Positions 1 through 7,338 of a DNA stretch of 40,585 nucleotides are shown here, one piece after another (position 1 is the stretch's first letter; every line of letters starts with the position of its first letter). Made by a program: the position numbers and the translations under genes. The stretch is from Deltaproteobacteria bacterium. GTDB taxonomy: Bacteria > Desulfobacterota > Desulfobacteria > Desulfobacterales > JAFDCJ01. The notes below the pieces were generated by a model. That model worked only from the letters and a program-made list of their open reading frames with translations. It was not told where the DNA came from and searched no databases. The stretch covers positions 1-40,585 of the forward strand of contig JAFDCJ010000299.1 of assembly GCA_019312835.1 (NCBI GenBank). Direction: 5' to 3'.

Positions 1-13
1 GAACCCGGAACGG

Positions 14-571
14 TTATGATGCGCCTCTTTTCGATTTGGACATCCGCGCCAGGGCATCGATCACCTTCTGTCTGCCATGTTTTTTTGACAGGGCCTCCAA
101 ACCGATCTCCAACTCATCGCGCACCTCTGCTGCATCGCCTGCCTCTTCCCTTTCTTCATAGATCAAGGCGTCATGGGGGCACGCCTGAACACACATGGGT
201 TCTTCCAAAGGGGGATCGTTTTCACACATATCGCATTTCAAGGGAAGGCCGGAATCGGGTTCTCTGAAAAGATCCCTCGCCGGGCAGGAAACCCCGCAAA
301 AGATGCATTCCCTGTATTGCTTGCCGGTAATCGTATACGCATGTCTGCCGGTACATTCGGCTGAAGTAAAATCAGTGGCGCGTACCGGGACGTAAGCATC
401 GTTGAGTTCATCTATTACGACCCGAATCCGGGATCGGGCCGGATTCGTGCTGCTGTATTTCGGGCTGGCGTGAAATGCGGAGCAGGCGACCTCGCATGCG
501 CGGCAGCCAATGCATTTATCAACATCAACTTTTATGCCTTTAACAGCTCTTTTTTGTGGCCCATTCGTCAC
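14..571 (-). CDS. Ferredoxin-type electron transfer subunit with three 4Fe-4S clusters (BamC/AorA-like)
   Basis: Cytoplasmic iron-sulfur protein that probably carries electrons for the AOR-family enzyme just upstream. I place the start at a GTG (571) rather than a longer upstream reading frame, because an AAGGGAG ribosome binding site lies 8 bases before it and the start then falls 19 bases after the upstream stop; this gives 185 residues. Twelve cysteines fit three clusters: C20, C23, C26, C30; C73, C89, C92, C96; C113, C116, C127, C131. The middle group lacks a proline-rich classical spacing, as in NrfC/DmsB-like subunits. The tail after residue 135 is charged and has no motif I know. The pairing and size match BamC or AorA partners of AOR enzymes from memory of those families; the physiological electron acceptor is not visible here. 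Confidence 0.88.
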   Translation of the reverse strand: MTNGPQKRAVKGIKVDVDKCIGCRACEVACSAFHASPKYSSTNPARSRIRVVIDELNDAYVPVRATDFTSAECTGRHAYTITGKQYRECIFCGVSCPARDLFREPDSGLPLKCDMCENDPPLEEPMCVQACPHDALIYEEREEAGDAAEVRDELEIGLEALSKKHGRQKVIDALARMSKSKRGAS

Positions 572-590
572 GGTTACAGCTCCCTTTTCT

Positions 591-2546
591 TCAGTCCTGC
601 CCTTCACCCGCCGAAGCCTCATTAGCGGGCCTCGCCTTCCGGGTGGTCAAGATCCCCCGTTCCAGGAAATCTTCGCTCACGAAATCCAAACCCAGAGCGT
701 CCAGGGTCTCTTTGGTGGGAATGCCGTCCTTATTCCAGCCCTTGAATTCATAGTAGGCGTCCAGCAGCCTGGTTTCCATCTCAGGGTCTCTTTTCTTCCA
801 GTGGTCCTCAGGCGGCTTCTCATCCTCTCTTCTCAAGCCCCTTCTGATATTAAGGGCCCGAATCAAATTGCGGTTTCTCCTGGCAATCTCCCACAACCCG
901 TCGCTGTCCAGGTCAATTCCGCTGGCATGGGAGATGAAAACCGGTAAATTATAAATATGATACGGTGTTCTCCCGCCGAACTGGCCCCGGAACGACGACA
1001 GAAAGGCGCAGGTCCCGATGGCGTCATCGATGTAATGCATGGTTTCATTCCAGTCACAAATGTTGACGGCCGCTTCAACAGTTGGATGGGTCCGCGGCTC
1101 CCATTCCATAAACCATTTTTTAAACCGTTCCGGTGCAGCATCCCAGCCTTTGACAAATTTTTCTCTTTCTTTCCGATCCGCAATGGGCACCTGGGGGTAA
1201 GAACCCTCAATCTGGGTGATGTTCATTTTTTCACCCGTGGCATACATCAGGAAATAGGGATAGTTGATCATTCCCAGCTTAAGGGGCACCTGCTCGAATT
1301 TTTTCATGGTATTGTGGTCGTATTCTTCGGCCCCGTTGCCGATCTGGCGGGCGGCATGATAAACACCGTTGGCCAGCACATCGCCGATGCCTTCCCGTCG
1401 AACAATTCTTTCAACCAGGTAGAAGAACCGGCCCGCACCATCGGACGGAAAATCCGGCAGATCGCTGTCGGTTAAAATCCCGGCTTCGTAAAGCTCAACG
1501 GCAAAGGCCAGAACTTGCGGTGTGGAGAAACCGTCCAATCCATATTCCTGGGTTAGGCCCAGGATGTTGTAATTAAACTCCAGCTCCTCGAAAGCGGCCA
1601 TGGCATAGGTGAGCTTGCTGTAGCATTTCTGAAAATAGGGATGCCGGCCCGGGTATTTAATCGCCTGATGGCAATCCTTGGGACAGTTATAGCAACCGGT
1701 CCATCGCAACCTCACGCTTTCGGTAATCGCCTTCCATTTTTCTTCCCGTTCCTTACTCCAAAAGCCTTTCACCCGCTTGCGCGCATGGCCCCATGCAAAG
1801 TTGTCGACGTGGAACTCTTCGTCGTCCTCGTGGGCCATCGGGTCTCCGCATTGCGGGTTGTCATAGATTTCCTGGTACATGGGGGGGCAGATGTTATACA
1901 GTTCAGCCGGGTGGGCAACATTGATGTCCCGGGTGCCTCGTACGGCGATGGCCTTTAAGCGCTTATCGCCCATGATCACGCCCACCCCGCGCGAGGCGCT
2001 GGAGTTCGCGTGTTCGATGGTTGCCATATACACTCTGTTTTCACCCGCCAAGCCGATCGCAGCCACCTGGGCTTCGGTTTGCCCCAGCTCCTCCTTTATG
2101 AGGGCCGCCGTTTCCAGGGCGCCTTTGCCCTGGAGGTGAGTGGCATGCCGTATTTCGACCCTGTCATTGTGGATCCATATATAAACCAGTCCAGAGGCCT
2201 TACCGCGAATGATTATTTTGTCGTACCCGGCATACTTCAGTTCCGCTCCGAAAAATCCGCCAAACAATGAGTGCGAATAGCGGTCCGTCTGTGGTGAAAA
2301 CGTGTCAACTGCCGTGCGATTGGCACCGGGCACAGGGGTGCCGAGCAAAAGACCGGCACTGAAGACCAGGAGATTGTCGGGGGAAAAGGGCTCGATATCC
2401 GGCGGGACACGATCCCAGAGTATTTTTCCGGCCGTACCCTGCCCCCCCAGATAAAGCCGGGTTAGGTTGGGATCGGTCGCCACCCTTTCGACACTTCCCC
2501 GGGATAGATCGATTTCCAAATTAAATCCGGTCTCTGCATACCTCAT
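591..2546 (-). CDS. Tungsten-dependent aldehyde ferredoxin oxidoreductase family protein, BamB-like
   Basis: A 651-residue member of the AOR family, enzymes that hold a bis-pterin tungsten cofactor and one 4Fe-4S cluster. The cluster ligands are visible as C285, C288 and C292 (CYNCPKDC) with a distal C513 in DDAIGTC. The N-terminus (MRYAETGFNLEIDL), the PGANRT segment near residue 73 and the C-terminal GWNKDGIPTKETLDALGL resemble, from memory, BamB of class II benzoyl-CoA reductase more than classical Pyrococcus AOR. It is followed after 19 bases by its ferredoxin, so the two form an operon. No other bam genes are in the window, so benzoyl-CoA reduction is not implied; an aldehyde or carboxylate substrate is equally possible. 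An array of phased sites lies about 100-150 bases upstream. Confidence 0.9.
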   Translation of the reverse strand: MRYAETGFNLEIDLSRGSVERVATDPNLTRLYLGGQGTAGKILWDRVPPDIEPFSPDNLLVFSAGLLLGTPVPGANRTAVDTFSPQTDRYSHSLFGGFFGAELKYAGYDKIIIRGKASGLVYIWIHNDRVEIRHATHLQGKGALETAALIKEELGQTEAQVAAIGLAGENRVYMATIEHANSSASRGVGVIMGDKRLKAIAVRGTRDINVAHPAELYNICPPMYQEIYDNPQCGDPMAHEDDEEFHVDNFAWGHARKRVKGFWSKEREEKWKAITESVRLRWTGCYNCPKDCHQAIKYPGRHPYFQKCYSKLTYAMAAFEELEFNYNILGLTQEYGLDGFSTPQVLAFAVELYEAGILTDSDLPDFPSDGAGRFFYLVERIVRREGIGDVLANGVYHAARQIGNGAEEYDHNTMKKFEQVPLKLGMINYPYFLMYATGEKMNITQIEGSYPQVPIADRKEREKFVKGWDAAPERFKKWFMEWEPRTHPTVEAAVNICDWNETMHYIDDAIGTCAFLSSFRGQFGGRTPYHIYNLPVFISHASGIDLDSDGLWEIARRNRNLIRALNIRRGLRREDEKPPEDHWKKRDPEMETRLLDAYYEFKGWNKDGIPTKETLDALGLDFVSEDFLERGILTTRKARPANEASAGEGQD

Positions 2547-2650
2547 TTGTTTTCCCTTCTAACATCGTGACATCCGCGGCAAGCATATGGATTGATGGGG
2601 TTGCAGGCTTAACACGCCTCATGGCCTTCACCTGTTGGATGAGGGTTGTC

Positions 2651-2691
2651 GTAACTACGATGTGACTACTATGTAGCTACTTTGTAGTTAC
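2651..2691. promoter_or_regulatory. Array of four 8-bp sites phased at 11 bp upstream of the AOR operon
   Basis: Four related octamers start at 2651 (GTAACTAC), 2662 (GTGACTAC), 2673 (GTAGCTAC) and 2684 (GTAGTTAC). They are spaced by exactly 11 bases, about one helical turn, with consensus GTRRYTAC. The outer two are inverted copies of each other (9 bp including the flanking C/G), and the third is a perfect palindrome. The array sits 105-145 bases upstream of the AOR start codon. It looks like a multi-site operator or activator array. A tungsten- or molybdenum-responsive regulator is an attractive guess from the target gene, but nothing in the sequence identifies the protein. Confidence 0.6.
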
Positions 2692-2822
2692 GTGTCAAGG
2701 AAAAAATCCATTGCGGTCAGTTCTACCCCGCTAACGCCGTTCCGATGTATCGACAGATATCTGCTTGTAATTATTTTATTTTTTGAATCTTAAAGGGTCG
2801 GTGCGCGAATCCAAGCGGCCCG

Positions 2823-3680
2823 TTACGGTTGGGGCTCATCGAAAATAACGCTTTCAGCGGCATTGTAGACGTAAAACTTTTTGGCTCTCGCCCGCGCAAT
2901 TAAGGCAATGCCCAGGTCCTGGGCGAGCTCCAGGCCCATCTGGGTCACACCTGAGCGGGACAAAAGGGCGGGGATGCCCATCATGGCCGCCTTTATCACG
3001 ATTTCAGAGGTAAGTCGGCCGGTGGTATACAAAATTTTGTCGCCGCCGGCGATGCCGTCAAGCCACATTCTGCCGGCGACGGTATCGGCCGCATTGTGCC
3101 GGCCGACGTCCTCATAAAAAAACAAGATATCGGACGTGTTACAAAGGCCGCACCCGTGAACTGAACCGGCCTGTCGATAGATAAAATTGTATTTTTTGAG
3201 TTGCTTTAGCAGGGCATATATGGTGGATTGCCGAATCTTGATTTGGGGTAGCTTCAATTCATAGAGCTCATCCATATTCTGGGCAAACAGTGTACCGCCG
3301 CCACATCCGCTGGTGACGGTTCGTCTCGACAATTTCTCGCTGATGCCGTTGAGCCCTTTGCCCGGCTTTACCCGGATATCGGCCGTCTCGGTTTCCCAGT
3401 TTATGTTCACCGATTCGATATCGGCGATGTCTTCAATCAGCCCCTGATTGCGTATGAAACCCAGCACCAGTTCCCGGGGGTGCGTGCCAAGGGTCATAAT
3501 GGTCACCAGTTCCCGGCGGTCAAGCCTAATCGTCAGGGGGGACTCCCCCGGAATCGCAACTTTGCGTTCCTTATTGTTCTGGTCTCTGACCACCACGTCA
3601 TGGGTGGGTGGAAGGCTGTCTTTCGTCATTGCGGCATCCATCTTTCGTGTTCGACTTAACTGAGGTTGGCGTTTTTTCAT
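2823..3680 (-). CDS. fdhD: FdhD, sulfurtransferase/chaperone for molybdo- and tungstoenzyme maturation
   Basis: FdhD takes sulfur from a cysteine desulfurase and inserts it into the metal cofactor of formate dehydrogenase-type enzymes. The 285-residue product carries the family signature EDVGRHNA at 190-197 and TTGRLTSEIV at 219-228. The usual CxxC pair in the central loop appears as SGCGGG, so only C126 is kept. A second pair, C177 and C180 (HGCGLC), sits just before the EDVGRHN motif. The first 17 residues are atypical and Met14 or Met18 could be the true start; no strong ribosome binding site decides. The gene follows the AOR operon in position but lies upstream of it on the same strand with a 276-base gap, so it may be separately transcribed. 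No formate dehydrogenase is in the window. Confidence 0.92.
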   Translation of the reverse strand: MKKRQPQLSRTRKMDAAMTKDSLPPTHDVVVRDQNNKERKVAIPGESPLTIRLDRRELVTIMTLGTHPRELVLGFIRNQGLIEDIADIESVNINWETETADIRVKPGKGLNGISEKLSRRTVTSGCGGGTLFAQNMDELYELKLPQIKIRQSTIYALLKQLKKYNFIYRQAGSVHGCGLCNTSDILFFYEDVGRHNAADTVAGRMWLDGIAGGDKILYTTGRLTSEIVIKAAMMGIPALLSRSGVTQMGLELAQDLGIALIARARAKKFYVYNAAESVIFDEPQP

Positions 3681-3977
3681 CTGTAATCGGTCTAGTATGA
3701 AATTGCAAGCTTCAATCCTCCGGCAGGTTACGAACCGCGGAACAAAAGTCTCTTCAATGGCCTTGCGTGCTGCGTGCCCCTTGCCGGTTGCAGCCAGGCG
3801 GCGGCAAAGAATGGCCCTTTAGTTAGCGGCATGGGAGTGTTTATTGGCCGTCTCTCGCGGGAGCCATCATGCGGCTGGGGAAGGACCGAGGCCGAATCTG
3901 CAAAGCGGTTTTAGACGGTGCCTGCTGACATCCGTCCGGGAGCAGTGTATCCGGCTTCAGGATCGGAACGCATGCAT
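3681..3977. other. Gap between fdhD and the ABC permease, no recognised content
   Basis: About 300 bases with no convincing reading frame. I looked for a molybdenum-cofactor-type riboswitch ahead of fdhD and could not match its conserved core. GC-rich imperfect stems are present but nothing with a terminator U-tract. Confidence 0.3.
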
Positions 3978-4832
3978 TCACTCAGCCTTGCGGCTGAGAT
4001 ACAAATTGGCCAGGGCGATCAGGGAAGTGCCCACAATCAGCAGAAAGGATATGGCATTGATCACAGGGGTGCTGCCGTCTCTGACCTGAAGATACAGATT
4101 GATCGGCAGGGTGGCTTCGTGGCCCACCAAAAACAGGGTGGTGTTAAAATTTTCAAAGGACATCAGAAAGGCCACCGCCGCAGCCCCGATGATAGCCGGT
4201 CGTAAGAACTTCAACGTAATATGCCAGATGACTTCCATTCGGTTGGCCCCCAGGTTCAGGGCGGCCTCTTCCAGGGTGCGGTCAAATTTGCGCAGCCGGG
4301 CGGATACCACCAGGGTCACCAGGGTGGCGATAAATGAAAACTGGCCCAGCACCACCAGCCAGAAGCCGGGGCGAAACAGCTCGAAATCCAGGTTCCAGCT
4401 GGTTTCGAAGTATGTTCCCAGGGTATTGCTGAGCAACAGAATCGAGATTCCGAGAATCACTCCCGGGATCACCAGGGGGGCCAGCATCAAAAAATAAAGC
4501 AGTTGTTTGAAGCGGAAATCTTCCTGCTCGAACAAAAACGCACCGCAGGTTCCCACCGCGGTCGACAGCAGGGTCACGAAAAAGGCCACCTGGAAACTGA
4601 CCCAGATGCTGTCCAGGTTGATTTGATCATGAAAAATGCCGACCCGCTTCTCGGAGTTGGCCGTAAACCAGTCCAGGGTAAACCCTTTCCAGGGCAAAGA
4701 CGGAAACTGGGAATCGTTAAATGCCAGCACGCAGGTGATCAGCAGGGGGGCAAACAGAAAAATAAAATACAGGATCACATAAGCGGTGAACAGACGGCTA
4801 TAGGTTTTGGAAGTCGGCAGCGTCCGTATCAT
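3978..4832 (-). CDS. ABC transporter permease, PotC type
   Basis: Second inner-membrane permease of a polyamine-family importer, 284 residues with about six hydrophobic segments (first near residues 14-38). The EAA loop that docks on the ATPase is visible as LEEAALNLGANRMEVIW around residues 187-203. It overlaps the preceding permease gene by four bases (ATGA), so the two are translationally coupled. Within the spermidine/putrescine family this subunit corresponds to PotC. The actual substrate is not determined by the permease; given the methyltransferase and dimethylglycine dehydrogenase genes further along, a quaternary or methylated amine is my preferred inference. Confidence 0.92.
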   Translation of the reverse strand: MIRTLPTSKTYSRLFTAYVILYFIFLFAPLLITCVLAFNDSQFPSLPWKGFTLDWFTANSEKRVGIFHDQINLDSIWVSFQVAFFVTLLSTAVGTCGAFLFEQEDFRFKQLLYFLMLAPLVIPGVILGISILLLSNTLGTYFETSWNLDFELFRPGFWLVVLGQFSFIATLVTLVVSARLRKFDRTLEEAALNLGANRMEVIWHITLKFLRPAIIGAAAVAFLMSFENFNTTLFLVGHEATLPINLYLQVRDGSTPVINAISFLLIVGTSLIALANLYLSRKAE

Positions 4833-5686
4833 TGCACCACCTTTTGCAGGTTCTGGCGGGTCAGTTTCAATCCCAGCCAGACAACCAGCGATGAGAGCGC
4901 CAGCAGCAAAAAGCCGAAGGCCGATCCCTGGTTCCAGTTAAAACTGGCGATGAACTGGTTGTAAATCTGCTCCGTGAACCAGAGGGAGTTCTTGCCGCCC
5001 ATCAAATTAGGCGTTAGATAGTTCCCCAGGGTCAGCATAAACACCACGATCGAACCGGACACAATCCCGGGGGTGGCATGGGGGATAATAATTTTGAACA
5101 AAATGCTCCACATATTGGCACCCAGATCGTAGGCCGCTTCGATCAGGCTGTCGTCCAGGCTTTCCAGCACCGAAACGATGGGAACCACCATAAACAGCAT
5201 CGAGGTGTAAACCAGCCCCAGGATCATGGTGCTGTCCCGATACAGCATTTCAACCGGCTGCTGCAAAACGCCCAGCTTGAGCAAAAAATGGTTGATGACC
5301 CCGCTTTCGCGCAGCAGGATCATCCAGCCGTACACCCGGACCAGCTCACTGACCCAGAAGGGCAGCAAGAGCAACACCAGCAGAAAGCCCTGGAACTTAG
5401 GAGCCACCACTTTGGTTATGTAGAAAGCAAGCGGCAGGGCGATCACAAGGGTCAGGAAGGTGACCAGAATCGAGTAAAGGGCGGTGCGCACAAAGGTCAG
5501 CCAGTAGATGGGTTCTTCAAAAAAGCTCAAATAATTGGTCAGGCTCCACACCATCTGCCCGTCATCGGCTTCGGTGCGAAACGACATGATCAGCAGATCA
5601 ATGTGCGGCAGAACAATCAATACCACCAGCCACAACAGGACCGGTGATAGGAAAAATAACAGTGCCCAGCGTTTGTTGTTGGTCAT
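4829..5686 (-). CDS. ABC transporter permease, PotB type
   Basis: First inner-membrane permease of the importer, 285 residues. Hydrophobic segments are evident from the N-terminus (residues 8-28) and an EAA loop appears as LIEAAYDLGANMWSILFKIIIP near residues 181-202. It is separated from the upstream ATPase gene by 399 bases of repeat-rich sequence, unusually wide for an ABC operon, yet it overlaps the downstream permease by four bases. The start codon has only a weak ribosome binding site, suggesting expression depends on transcript context. Family assignment is firm; ligand is inferred only. Confidence 0.92.
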   Translation of the reverse strand: MTNNKRWALLFFLSPVLLWLVVLIVLPHIDLLIMSFRTEADDGQMVWSLTNYLSFFEEPIYWLTFVRTALYSILVTFLTLVIALPLAFYITKVVAPKFQGFLLVLLLLPFWVSELVRVYGWMILLRESGVINHFLLKLGVLQQPVEMLYRDSTMILGLVYTSMLFMVVPIVSVLESLDDSLIEAAYDLGANMWSILFKIIIPHATPGIVSGSIVVFMLTLGNYLTPNLMGGKNSLWFTEQIYNQFIASFNWNQGSAFGFLLLALSSLVVWLGLKLTRQNLQKVVQ

Positions 5687-6085
5687 GATAAGTAAGTTTT
5701 CAGGTGTCAGGTTTCAGCCCGCGGTTCGGCCGCTGGCAGCCTAAACAGCCAATTTGATTAATTAATGGCTTTGTTGACGATGCTTTAACAGCCTTGCCTA
5801 AAGTTCGGTTTCATCATGCCTGACTTGATCCGGCATCCAAGAAATCCCGCTATTTCTGGATTCCGGCTTTCGCCGGAATGACGAACTGGGGAGGATTCAG
5901 TCTCTTGGCAAAAATGGCCGCTCACTACAGGATTAAGCCCATCGAGCGCCAGTTGATCAGCAAAAGTTAAAAAAAATCGACAGCATTCCTTTGGTCAATC
6001 CGAAATCCGAAATCTAAAATCCCAAATCTCAGGTATCTGTGTTTTAAAATTAACACAACGGAAAGGTTATTGGGTTTTTGTCCGG
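5687..6085. other. Repeat-bearing gap inside the ABC importer operon
   Basis: 399 bases without a gene between the ATPase and the first permease. It holds a dRS3-like palindrome (5860-5879), a run of the word TCCGAAAT near 5998-6015, and one arm of an inverted repeat whose other arm lies within the end of the ATPase gene (6029-6040 with 6110-6121). No promoter for the permeases could be assigned. Confidence 0.6.
5818..5882. repeat. REP-like/dRS3-like palindromic element
   Basis: The core ATTCCGGCTTTCGCCGGAAT (5860-5879) is an 8-bp stem with a TTTC loop, preceded by GATCCGGCATCC at 5827-5838. This type of element (ATTCC, GC stem, GGAAT followed by GACG) is a familiar dispersed repeat of proteobacterial genomes, comparable to dRS3 of Neisseria. 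Only one copy is in this window, so its dispersal is assumed rather than seen. Confidence 0.55.
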
Positions 6086-6121
6086 CTACGTTTTCTTGTC
6101 TCTAGCAAAACAGATACCTGA
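6029..6121. repeat. Inverted repeat linking the gap to the 3' end of the ATPase gene
   Basis: TCAGGTATCTGT at 6029-6040 is perfectly complementary to ACAGATACCTGA at 6110-6121. The second arm is coding sequence for the last residues of the ATPase, so the gap appears to contain an inverted copy of coding DNA. On the transcript the two arms would pair across the stop codon. Confidence 0.6.
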
Positions 6122-7180
6122 TTTTTCGTTCCACCCGATTTCAATGTTGTCGTTCTTTCTGATAAAATCGAACTGCCGGGTTTGCGGCAGGGCAATCAAC
6201 AGCTCCATGTCCGTCTCCGGGGGGTGGGCCAACAATCTGCTGTTGGCGCCGTCAAAAAGAATGTCCTTGACGACGACCTCAAATCGATTCAACCCGGAAA
6301 GACCTGGATCGGGCTGAATCAGCATGGCTTCCGGTCGCAGGAACAGATCAACCGCCGTGCCCGGTGCCAGGGGCCCGCGCAGCTGGGAGCGGAACACATG
6401 CCCCCCGGAGGTCTCGATTTCAGCAATCTTGCCATCGCTGCGCCGGATCTTGCCCGACCAGGCGTTGTTATCGCCCACAAACTGGGCCACGAAAGGTGTC
6501 TGCGGATCATTGTATAAATTCTGCGGCGTATCGACCTGCTCAAACACCCCCTGATTCATCACCGCGACATGATCGGACATGACCAGGGCTTCGGATTGGT
6601 CGTGGGTGATATAGACAAAGGTCGTGCCGACTTTAGCCTGCAGCTTTTTCAACTCGACTTTCATTTGCTCCCGGAGCTTTAAATCCAGCGCCCCCAGGGG
6701 CTCATCCAGCAGCAGGACGGTGGGTTCGAGCACCAGGCAGCGGGCAATCGCCACCCGCTGTTTCTGCCCACCGGACAGCTGGTCGATTTGCTTTTCGCCA
6801 AATCCCGCCAGCTCCACCCTTTCCAGAATGGCCTCAACCTTCTTTTCAATAACCGCATTGGCTTCCCTGCGCCGTTTTAATCCAAAGGCAACATTCTGCG
6901 CCACATTCATCATCGGGAATAACGCCAGGTGCTGAAAAATCAGGTTGACGGGCCGCTTGTTGGGTGCAATGCCCAGCATACTCCGGCCGCGTATCTCGAT
7001 GTCGCCCCTGGTGGGTTGCGTCAGGCCGGCAATCATGCGCAGCAGGGTCGTCTTGCCGCAGCCCGATGGGCCCAGAATGGAAAAGAACTGACCATCCGGC
7101 ACTTCAAATGACACATTGTCCACCGCAACGAAATCTTTAAACGTTTTGGTGACCTGTTGCACTGATAAATCAATCTGCAT
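6086..7180 (-). CDS. ABC transporter ATPase, PotA type
   Basis: Cytoplasmic ATP-hydrolysing subunit of the importer, 364 residues. Walker A is GPSGCGKTT at 37-45, the Q-loop glutamine at about 83, the ABC signature LSGGQ at 135-139, Walker B LLLDE at 156-160 and the switch histidine at 193. Residues from about 240 form the C-terminal TOBE-type regulatory domain typical of PotA/MalK. It follows the binding-protein gene after 158 bases that contain a long inverted repeat. The last residues are encoded within one arm of a second inverted repeat. Family level is secure; polyamine, betaine or other cationic ligand cannot be separated by sequence alone. Confidence 0.94.
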   Translation of the reverse strand: MQIDLSVQQVTKTFKDFVAVDNVSFEVPDGQFFSILGPSGCGKTTLLRMIAGLTQPTRGDIEIRGRSMLGIAPNKRPVNLIFQHLALFPMMNVAQNVAFGLKRRREANAVIEKKVEAILERVELAGFGEKQIDQLSGGQKQRVAIARCLVLEPTVLLLDEPLGALDLKLREQMKVELKKLQAKVGTTFVYITHDQSEALVMSDHVAVMNQGVFEQVDTPQNLYNDPQTPFVAQFVGDNNAWSGKIRRSDGKIAEIETSGGHVFRSQLRGPLAPGTAVDLFLRPEAMLIQPDPGLSGLNRFEVVVKDILFDGANSRLLAHPPETDMELLIALPQTRQFDFIRKNDNIEIGWNEKSGICFARDKKT

Positions 7181-7223
7181 TATTGCCTACCCTGTCTGGC
7201 CTGGAATAACCGCATGGTATAAT

Positions 7224-7298
7224 CACGAAAACACGAAAGTACGAAAACACGAAATAGTTGTTGCATTTCGTGCTTTCTAAATTTCGTGTTTTCGTGTT
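7224..7298. repeat. Word-type inverted repeat (ACACGAAA) between binding protein and ATPase genes
   Basis: The left arm (7224-7255) is built of repeated ACGAAA words; the right arm (7264-7298) is its near reverse complement, built of TTTCGTG words. They share CACGAAAACACGAAA (15 bases) perfectly. The loop is only about 8 bases, so a long AT-rich hairpin could form in the transcript between the first and second cistrons of the importer. It could differentially stabilise the highly needed binding-protein message, as hairpins do in other ABC operons. Confidence 0.65.
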
Positions 7299-7338
7299 GA
7301 AAAGATCTGGTAGTTAAAACTACAAATATTCAGATCGA

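Noticed and set aside
3681-3977. Molybdenum or tungsten cofactor riboswitch ahead of fdhD
   Set aside because: GC-rich stems exist but I could not match the conserved core of the Moco RNA motif, so I do not claim it.
4503-4964. Open frames opposite the permease and other large genes
   Set aside because: They lie antisense to well-supported genes, have no ribosome binding sites or family features, and reflect the GC-rich third positions of the real genes.
7224-7298. CRISPR array suggested by regular short repeats
   Set aside because: Units are 7-10 bases without spacers and are arranged as two complementary arms, not direct repeats with unique spacers; no cas genes.
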